From positions 1 to 9,913 of the forward strand of contig DIKJ01000048.1 in assembly GCA_002424525.1 (NCBI GenBank): DNA of 9,913 nucleotides, given 5' to 3'. Source of the DNA: Bacteroidales bacterium UBA5621 (GTDB lineage: Bacteria > Bacteroidota > Bacteroidia > Bacteroidales > VadinHA17). Position 1 is the first letter of the stretch. Every line of letters begins with the position of its first letter. Under the pieces are notes generated by a model. It was given only the letters and a program-made list of their open reading frames with translations. It ran no database searches and had not been told where the DNA came from. A program made the translations under genes and the position numbers. Shown here in pieces: positions 5,506 to 9,913 of the stretch.

Positions 5506-7131
5506 ATGAAAAGTATTGCCGGTGCTGCCATAGGCAGCTGTGTTCACGTTGGCGGTTTGCACCACTTTCTGAAGCTTGCTGAGGCTGAGGGATATAAAAC
5601 CACCTCCTGGGGCCCGGCCGTTTCGATAGAAAGAGTTGTCAGGATCATCCGGGATGAAAAACCTGATATTACTGCTCTCAGTTACCGGCTGACACCAGAA
5701 ACGGCGGGCGAGCTGTTCGCTGAACTGAAACGAAAACTCTCCCGGGCAGGGATCAGCAATACCAGGATGATTTTCGGGGGAACACCTCCCGTAGGGGTTG
5801 TGGCTGAGCAATCAGGACTGTTTGAGCGTACTTTTAACGGAACTGAGCCTGTCGAATCAATAAAATCATATCTGAGGGGCGGCACAGGAGAAGTGTCAGA
5901 AGGATCATTCGAGAATACACTGGTTGGAAGAATAGATCAGAAATATCCCTATCCTCTTCTAAGGCATCACTTTGGCAGGCCAACACTCGAAGAGACAATC
6001 ACCGGAGTCAGAAAGATTTCGGAATCAGGAGTTCTCGATGTCCTTTCAATTGGTCCCGATCAGAATGCACAGGAACATTTCTTCAGTCCGGAGATGATGG
6101 ACCGGAGCCAGGACGGAGCCGGCGGTGTGCCGGTACGGAAACCTGAGGATCTGAGAGCCATATACGAAAGCACCAGATTCGGGAATTATCCGCTTGTGAG
6201 ATGCTATGCCGGCACCCGCGATCTTCTGAAATGGGCTGAAATGAGTGTAGAGACGATTAACAACGCGTGGGCTGCAATCCCCCTTTGCTGGTATAGCGTG
6301 ATTGACGGCAGATCAGCCCGTCCGATCAGGGACGCGATCGGGGAACATCAGGAGGTGATGCGCTGGTATGCCCGGAGAGGAATCCCGGTTGAAGTCAATG
6401 AGTCACATCAATGGAGCCTTCGTGATGCACACGATGCACTTGCAGTAACCATGGCCTTCCTGGCAGCCTATAATGCAAAAAAGATGGGGGTCAGGCACTA
6501 CGTTTCCCAATATATGTTCAATAATCCGCCGGGAACCTCTGCCGGGATGGATATTGCAAAAATGATGGCGAAAAATGAAATGATAATGGAACTTTCTGAC
6601 TCTGATTTCACGGTATTCCGCGAAGTCAGGGCCGGACTCGCCCATTTTTCTGCAGATCCTTCATTTGCACAGGGCCAGCTTGCCGCTTCTGCCGTAATCA
6701 GCCTGGCATTAAAACCACATATTCTGCATGTTGTCGGTTTCAGCGAAGGCGATCATGCTATCTATGCTGACGAGCTTATCCAGAGCTGTAATATCGTTCA
6801 CGGGGTGCTTCACAATACCCTGTACGGCATGCCGGACCTGACCCGGAATTCAGCAGTCATCAGCAGGAAAGATGAGCTTAAATCGGAAGCCATGACACTG
6901 CTCAGTGAACTGGAAAAGAGAGGGAGTCCCGTAAGCGACGACCCCTGGTCCGATCCGCAGGTAATATCAGATGTCATAAGGACAGGACTCCTTGACACTC
7001 CTCACTTTCAGGGTAACCCACACCTGTGTGGAAAGATTATAACCCGGCTGATCGATGGGGCCTGGTATGCCATTGATCCTGATACCGGAGAAAAATTAAG
7101 CGAGCTGGCCAGAATAAACAGTTTAGACTGA
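5506..7131 (+). CDS. B12-binding domain fused to glutamate-mutase-like barrel (candidate cobalamin-dependent mutase)
   Basis: 541 residues. Residues 1-125 resemble the B12 subunit of glutamate mutase: SCVHVGG (11-17) aligns with the cobalt-ligand motif D-x-H-x-x-G, keeping H14 and G17 but with Cys12 for Asp. S59 in ALSYRL and the GG of MIFGGTPP (88-95) match the later motifs. Residues about 146-450 resemble the large barrel subunit. Shared landmarks are PLVRCYAGTRD (229-239), the DGRSARPIRDAI stretch (267-278), GIPVEVNESHQW (292-303) and the GVRHYVSQYMFNN strand. The EGGGxSYNxPY stretch that I recall from glutamate mutase is replaced by NNAWAAIPLCWYSV (252-265), so glutamate is an unlikely substrate. 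There is no signal peptide; the protein is cytoplasmic. The best Shine-Dalgarno, AGGAGA (5485-5490), is 15 nt from the ATG. The domain reading comes from pattern recall and has not been aligned. A corrinoid methyltransferase or an aminomutase relative is the alternative. Confidence 0.72.
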   Translation: MKSIAGAAIGSCVHVGGLHHFLKLAEAEGYKTTSWGPAVSIERVVRIIRDEKPDITALSYRLTPETAGELFAELKRKLSRAGISNTRMIFGGTPPVGVVAEQSGLFERTFNGTEPVESIKSYLRGGTGEVSEGSFENTLVGRIDQKYPYPLLRHHFGRPTLEETITGVRKISESGVLDVLSIGPDQNAQEHFFSPEMMDRSQDGAGGVPVRKPEDLRAIYESTRFGNYPLVRCYAGTRDLLKWAEMSVETINNAWAAIPLCWYSVIDGRSARPIRDAIGEHQEVMRWYARRGIPVEVNESHQWSLRDAHDALAVTMAFLAAYNAKKMGVRHYVSQYMFNNPPGTSAGMDIAKMMAKNEMIMELSDSDFTVFREVRAGLAHFSADPSFAQGQLAASAVISLALKPHILHVVGFSEGDHAIYADELIQSCNIVHGVLHNTLYGMPDLTRNSAVISRKDELKSEAMTLLSELEKRGSPVSDDPWSDPQVISDVIRTGLLDTPHFQGNPHLCGKIITRLIDGAWYAIDPDTGEKLSELARINSLD

Positions 7132-7146
7132 AGGCAGAAAAGCTAA

Positions 7147-7617
7147 CTATTGGTGCAGGACGGGAATCTGACGGTTAATCGATTCTTCAAGTGAGATCAG
7201 CGTTTCTGTTCTTGAAATACCGGGAATATTCTGAATCTTTTTCGTCAGAATATCCCGCAAATGTTCGTTGTCCTGCGTATAAACCTTTATGAACAGGGAG
7301 TAATTACCTGTGGTATAGTGGCATTCAATAATTTCCGAAATATCCTTGAACTTCTTTATAACGTCACGGTATTGTCCGGGATGATCCAGAAAGATACCGA
7401 TATAGGCACAGGTTTTAAAACCGACCAGTACGGGATCAACCTTGAACTCAGAGCCTTTTATTACGCCTGTTTTAATAAGCCGCTGAACGCGCTGATGAAT
7501 TGCTGCTCCGGATACATTGCATTCCCTTGCTACCTCGAGATATGGGATTCTTGCATTCTTGGTTATAATATCAAGAATTTTCCTGTCGAGATTGTCGATT
7601 TGTATGTTTTCAGCCAT
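7147..7617 (-). CDS. Lrp/AsnC-family transcriptional regulator
   Basis: 156 residues, the normal family length. An N-terminal winged helix-turn-helix (about 8-57) begins IDNLDRKILDIITKNARIPY, and the recognition helix falls around SGAAIHQRVQRL (36-47). A C-terminal RAM/ligand domain (about 66-150) includes the IIECHYTTGNYSLFIKVY stretch (95-112), which forms the effector pocket and oligomer interface in this family. Such proteins sense amino acids or related small molecules and often repress their own gene. It converges on the opine-dehydrogenase/B12-mutase pair, with 15 nt between stop codons. It is therefore a natural candidate regulator of that pair, though this is inference. Its upstream gap (7618-7756) holds two inverted repeats and an 11-bp direct repeat that could be self-operators. 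No clear promoter was found, though TAGTTTTA (minus strand, 7666-7673) could be a -7 element. Confidence 0.92.
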   Translation of the reverse strand: MAENIQIDNLDRKILDIITKNARIPYLEVARECNVSGAAIHQRVQRLIKTGVIKGSEFKVDPVLVGFKTCAYIGIFLDHPGQYRDVIKKFKDISEIIECHYTTGNYSLFIKVYTQDNEHLRDILTKKIQNIPGISRTETLISLEESINRQIPVLHQ

Positions 7618-7651
7618 TTCTCAGAACATTAATGAATATTTTGAAACAATA

Positions 7652-7673
7652 TAGTTTTCTGTATGTAAAACTA
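7652..7673. promoter_or_regulatory. Inverted repeat upstream of the Lrp-type gene (proximal)
   Basis: TAGTTTT (7652-7658) and AAAACTA (7667-7673) form perfect 7-bp arms around an 8-nt spacer, 35-56 nt before the regulator's start codon. Read on the minus strand, the right-hand arm together with the adjoining spacer base spells TAGTTTTA, a possible -7 element. A protein bound here would then block the promoter. Regulatory use is inference. Confidence 0.35.
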
Positions 7674-7686
7674 AGTGAAATAAAAG

Positions 7687-7705
7687 GATATTTATTCTAA
7701 ATATC
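7687..7705. promoter_or_regulatory. Inverted repeat upstream of the Lrp-type gene (distal)
   Basis: GATATTTA and TAAATATC form perfect 8-bp arms around a TTC spacer, 70-88 nt before the start codon of the Lrp-type gene. A-T-rich dyads of about this size are typical Lrp/AsnC binding sites. The arms would also make a weak RNA hairpin, but without a T-run. A second, 10-bp palindrome, AGAAATTTCT (7708-7717), follows immediately. Confidence 0.4.
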
Positions 7706-7756
7706 AAAGAAATTTCTCAGAATTGCAGATTATCTTAACCGAAGGGTTGTCGTTTT

Positions 7757-8674
7757 CTAGCCAGTTCTGTTGATAAGGCCGGTTATGTCGCCAATTCCTG
7801 TAAATCTCCCGGCAATAAGGTATTCTTCTATACCTTGCAGGATTTTAACCGCGGCTTGCGGATCAATGAAGGAGGCCGTGCCAACCTGAATTGCAGAGGC
7901 ACCTGCGAGAAAAAACTCTATAGCATCGGAGGCCGTCATGATTCCTCCTATCCCGATCACTGGGATCTTTACTGCCCTGGCTGCCTGCCATACCATTCTG
8001 AGAGCCACAGGTTTAATTGCAGGACCTGATAAGCCCCCGGTTACTGTGGAGAGTGCAGGTATCATTCTCTTTATATCCACTGACATTCCGACCAGAGTGT
8101 TAATCAGTGATATTGAGTCAGCTCCTTCCTCTTCGGCAATATGTGCAAACTCAGTAATATCGGTCACATTCGGCGACAGCTTTACTATAAGAATGCCTGG
8201 GAAGACTGCCCTGACAGCGCTTATAACTTCGCGGGCAGACACCGGGTTCGTGCCAAAAGCCATCCCTCCCATCTTTACATTCGGGCACGATATATTAAGC
8301 TCAATGGCAGGTATCTTCCCGAGTCTGCTTACCCTTTCAGCCAGGGCTACATAATCTTCAATGTAACTGCCGTTAATGTTTACAATGACATTTGTGTCAT
8401 AACCTGAGATGCGTGGATAGATCTGCTGTTCAAAATAATCGATCCCCTTATTCTGGAGCCCCACGGCATTAAGCATCCCGGAAGGCGTCTCTGCCATGCG
8501 GGGATATGCATTTCCCTCCCTTGGCTCCATAGTGGTGCCCTTGACAATAATTCCTCCGAGCTTTGAAACATCCATAAAATCATCAAACTCACTGCCATAC
8601 CCGAAGGTGCCCGAGGCTGTCAGCACAGGGTTTTTAAACTGAAGAGAGCCAATTGAAAAACGAAGATCTACCAT
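7757..8674 (-). CDS. pyrD: Dihydroorotate dehydrogenase B (NAD-linked), catalytic subunit
   Basis: 305 residues, the usual length for class 1B catalytic subunits. It is an FMN-containing barrel that oxidises dihydroorotate to orotate in pyrimidine synthesis and passes electrons to PyrK and then NAD+. Seen in the sequence: [13 protein letters not shown] (15-27) at the start; the FMN-contacting K45; NAVGLQN (69-75); the catalytic cysteine C130 in ELNISCPN, where class 2 enzymes use serine; K165 in VKLSPN; and the FMN-phosphate loop IGIGGI (240-245). No N-terminal membrane extension is present, as expected for a cytosolic enzyme. The ATG overlaps the last 7 nt of pyrK, which indicates translational coupling and a matched subunit pair. 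It is the last gene of the unit. The 139-nt gap that follows contains no convincing terminator. Confidence 0.96.
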   Translation of the reverse strand: MVDLRFSIGSLQFKNPVLTASGTFGYGSEFDDFMDVSKLGGIIVKGTTMEPREGNAYPRMAETPSGMLNAVGLQNKGIDYFEQQIYPRISGYDTNVIVNINGSYIEDYVALAERVSRLGKIPAIELNISCPNVKMGGMAFGTNPVSAREVISAVRAVFPGILIVKLSPNVTDITEFAHIAEEEGADSISLINTLVGMSVDIKRMIPALSTVTGGLSGPAIKPVALRMVWQAARAVKIPVIGIGGIMTASDAIEFFLAGASAIQVGTASFIDPQAAVKILQGIEEYLIAGRFTGIGDITGLINRTG

Positions 8675-9435
8675 TTCAGATCATTTATGTTGAAAACCGG
8701 TCCGTCTATACATGTGCACTGATTACCATTTACCGTAGCTACAACACAACAGAGACATGCTCCGATACCGCATGCCATAAGGTTTTCAAGTGATACCTCA
8801 CATTTTATGCCCCTTTTTGCGGCATAACCTGCTACTGCTCTCATCATCGCATCGGGTCCGCAACAGAAAATTCTGTCGTATTCTGTTTCTGATAATACCG
8901 GGTGATCTGTGACCAACCCCTTTTCACCTTCCGAACCATCCTCTGTGGTGAGGTATACCCTGCCAATCTTCGCATATTCCTCCTGTTCGATGATCCGTGC
9001 ACTGTTTCTGAAACCCAGAAGTATATCCGGTGATAGTCCGTGTGATTTCAAATATTTTCCCAGAAAGAGAAGCGGAGCCACACCACAACCTCCGCCGACA
9101 AGCAGAATTCTTTCTCCTTCCGTTGGGAGGCTGAATGAATTGCCCAGAGGGTATATCAGATTTAAAACATCACCCGTTCCGAGCCCTGAAAGAACACCTG
9201 TCCCTTTGCCAGCTACCTGTATAAGGAGTTTAATCGTATTCCTCTCATAATCAACATCATGTATTGAAAATGGTCTGCGAAGAAAGGTTTCAGGGCTACC
9301 TTCAACTTTTGCCTGAACGAATTGTCCCGGTTTTAATTGCGGGAGGCCACTGCTTCCGGAAAGCTCAAGGATAAAGAAATCGTTATTTAACTTCTGATTA
9401 TCAACAACCTTAAAATCTTCAATGCGTTTCGGCAT
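8668..9435 (-). CDS. pyrK: Dihydroorotate dehydrogenase B, electron transfer subunit
   Basis: 255 residues from the ATG at 9435. It is an FAD and [2Fe-2S] protein that carries electrons from the PyrD FMN to NAD+. The order of parts is: a flavin-binding barrel with RRPFSIHD (53-60); an NAD-binding part beginning [20 protein letters not shown] (110-129); CCGPDAMM (191-198); and a C-terminal cluster domain with C222, C227 and C230 plus C242 in CIDGPVF. The spacing C-x4-C-x2-C-x11-C fits PyrK. A longer reading frame begins at 9537, but its extra 34 residues are not PyrK-like. A good promoter element (9453-9460) lies inside that extension, so the internal ATG is preferred. Upstream of it, AAAGAAAAG serves as a weak purine-rich ribosome site. 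Confidence 0.95.
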   Translation of the reverse strand: MPKRIEDFKVVDNQKLNNDFFILELSGSSGLPQLKPGQFVQAKVEGSPETFLRRPFSIHDVDYERNTIKLLIQVAGKGTGVLSGLGTGDVLNLIYPLGNSFSLPTEGERILLVGGGCGVAPLLFLGKYLKSHGLSPDILLGFRNSARIIEQEEYAKIGRVYLTTEDGSEGEKGLVTDHPVLSETEYDRIFCCGPDAMMRAVAGYAAKRGIKCEVSLENLMACGIGACLCCVVATVNGNQCTCIDGPVFNINDLKW

Positions 9436-9452
9436 GCTGCTTTTCTTTAATG

Positions 9453-9484
9453 CAAAGATAAAGCTAAAGAGAAACTTTCCGAAA
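9453..9484 (-). promoter_or_regulatory. Promoter of pyrK-pyrD
   Basis: Read on the minus strand, TTTC (9484-9481), a 20-nt spacer and TATCTTTG (9460-9453) match TTTG-N19-21-TAnnTTTG, with a perfect -7 box and one mismatch at -33. Transcription would begin about 10-15 nt before the pyrK ATG at 9435, giving a very short leader. The -33 box abuts the stop codon of the upstream regulator gene (9485-9487), so pyrKD can be expressed independently of it. Confidence 0.55.
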
Positions 9485-9913
9485 TTATTTTCCCGGGAAA
9501 TATTCTTCGAAGGTGTTGTTGTTATAAAAGAGGACAATCCTGGTAACCGGCGGTTTCTCCGGTTCCGCTACTTTAAGCAATAACTGCTTTTTTTCTTCCG
9601 GTGATGGCTTTTCCGTGGAATGTTCATCCTCTTTCACTGAAACCGGGGCTCTCTTTTCCTTTCTTTCATCAGTCTGATCAGGATAGTTTCCAAAAAGATC
9701 GGGGATTTCCGTCCGTTTATACATTTCCCCCTTGCCGAATAATAACCATTCCACGGCCAGATACGGATAAGTTTCAAGCATTTTCACCACAAAATCGAGG
9801 CTGGGTTTGTTCCTTCCCGACAAGATATGCGAAATACCCGAAGGCTGGACACCAATTTCCTCTGCAAATAAAGCAGATGATTTGTTTTCTCTTTTAAGAA
9901 ACTCAGAAATGCG
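9485..9913 (-). CDS. XRE-family DNA-binding protein, 5' end beyond the window
   Basis: 142 residues are visible; the start codon lies off the right edge, probably only a few residues away. The reading frame is open to the last base and begins RISEFLKRENKSSALFAEE. A TTG at 9821-9823 that could be mistaken for a start is an internal leucine (ISHILSGRNKPSLDF). The N-terminal 45 or so residues are a lambda-repressor-type helix-turn-helix, with FAEEIGVQPSGISHILSGR as its core. The segment EWLLFGKGEMYK, common in Bacteroidota members of this group, follows. A charged linker rich in Lys and Glu leads to a short C-terminal segment, VTRIVLFYNNNTFEEYFPGK, probably one beta-strand pair. It is upstream of pyrK on the same strand with a 49-nt gap. 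A regulatory link to pyrimidine genes is possible but not shown. Confidence 0.88.
   Translation of the reverse strand, partial: RISEFLKRENKSSALFAEEIGVQPSGISHILSGRNKPSLDFVVKMLETYPYLAVEWLLFGKGEMYKRTEIPDLFGNYPDQTDERKEKRAPVSVKEDEHSTEKPSPEEKKQLLLKVAEPEKPPVTRIVLFYNNNTFEEYFPGK

Noticed and set aside
7735..7750. Small stem (AACC/GGTT) after pyrD as a terminator
   Set aside because: It has only four pairs and no T-run follows on the minus strand.
7938..8354. A 138-codon open frame on the plus strand within pyrD
   Set aside because: It is antisense to a clear, intact pyrD and shows no family-like sequence.

Overview
The window looks like chromosomal DNA from a member of the Bacteroidota, probably an environmental Bacteroidales-type organism. 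The evidence is as follows. Most start codons lack a strong Shine-Dalgarno sequence. Several intergenic regions carry matches to the Bacteroidota primary-sigma promoter (TTTG, about 20 nt, TAnnTTTG). The XRE-type regulator at the right edge has the WLLFGKGEMY segment common in that phylum. The short OmpA protein and the membrane/coiled-coil/helix-hairpin-helix protein are also of a kind typical of the phylum. This placement is inference; there is no rRNA or marker gene in the window. Twelve protein-coding genes are supported (one runs off the right edge), plus one probable gene remnant.

Left edge (1-275): two small hairpins that resemble a REP-type element, then the 5' remnant of a gene for an exported protein. 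The remnant runs head-on into the 3' end of the next gene, so this looks like a rearrangement junction. Next, on the minus strand (1699 down to 183), come a DUF937-like protein, a short membrane-anchored OmpA-domain protein and a membrane/coiled-coil/helix-hairpin-helix protein. They are 6-11 nt apart and probably form one envelope-related operon.

1725-3734, plus strand: a patatin-like phospholipase and an aldo/keto reductase share an ATGA overlap and are probably translationally coupled. A short secreted protein of unknown function (3750-4217, minus) converges on them.

4394-7131, plus strand: this is the most interesting pair. An octopine/opine-dehydrogenase-family oxidoreductase lies 2 nt upstream of a 541-residue protein. 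That protein joins an N-terminal B12-binding domain to a C-terminal region resembling the large subunit of glutamate mutase. Together they could form a cobalamin-dependent carbon-skeleton or amino-group rearrangement followed, or preceded, by an NAD(P)-dependent oxidoreduction at an amino-acid carbon. The substrate is unknown. A convergent Lrp/AsnC-family regulator (7147-7617), with several inverted repeats in its own upstream region, is a plausible amino-acid-responsive regulator of the pair.

7757-9435, minus strand: pyrK and pyrD, encoding the two subunits of the NAD-linked (class 1B) dihydroorotate dehydrogenase of pyrimidine synthesis. They overlap by 7 nt and are preceded by a good promoter match. 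Upstream, an XRE-family DNA-binding protein runs off the right edge. No stretch over 300 bases lacks a gene, and no tRNA, rRNA, CRISPR array or complete insertion sequence was seen.
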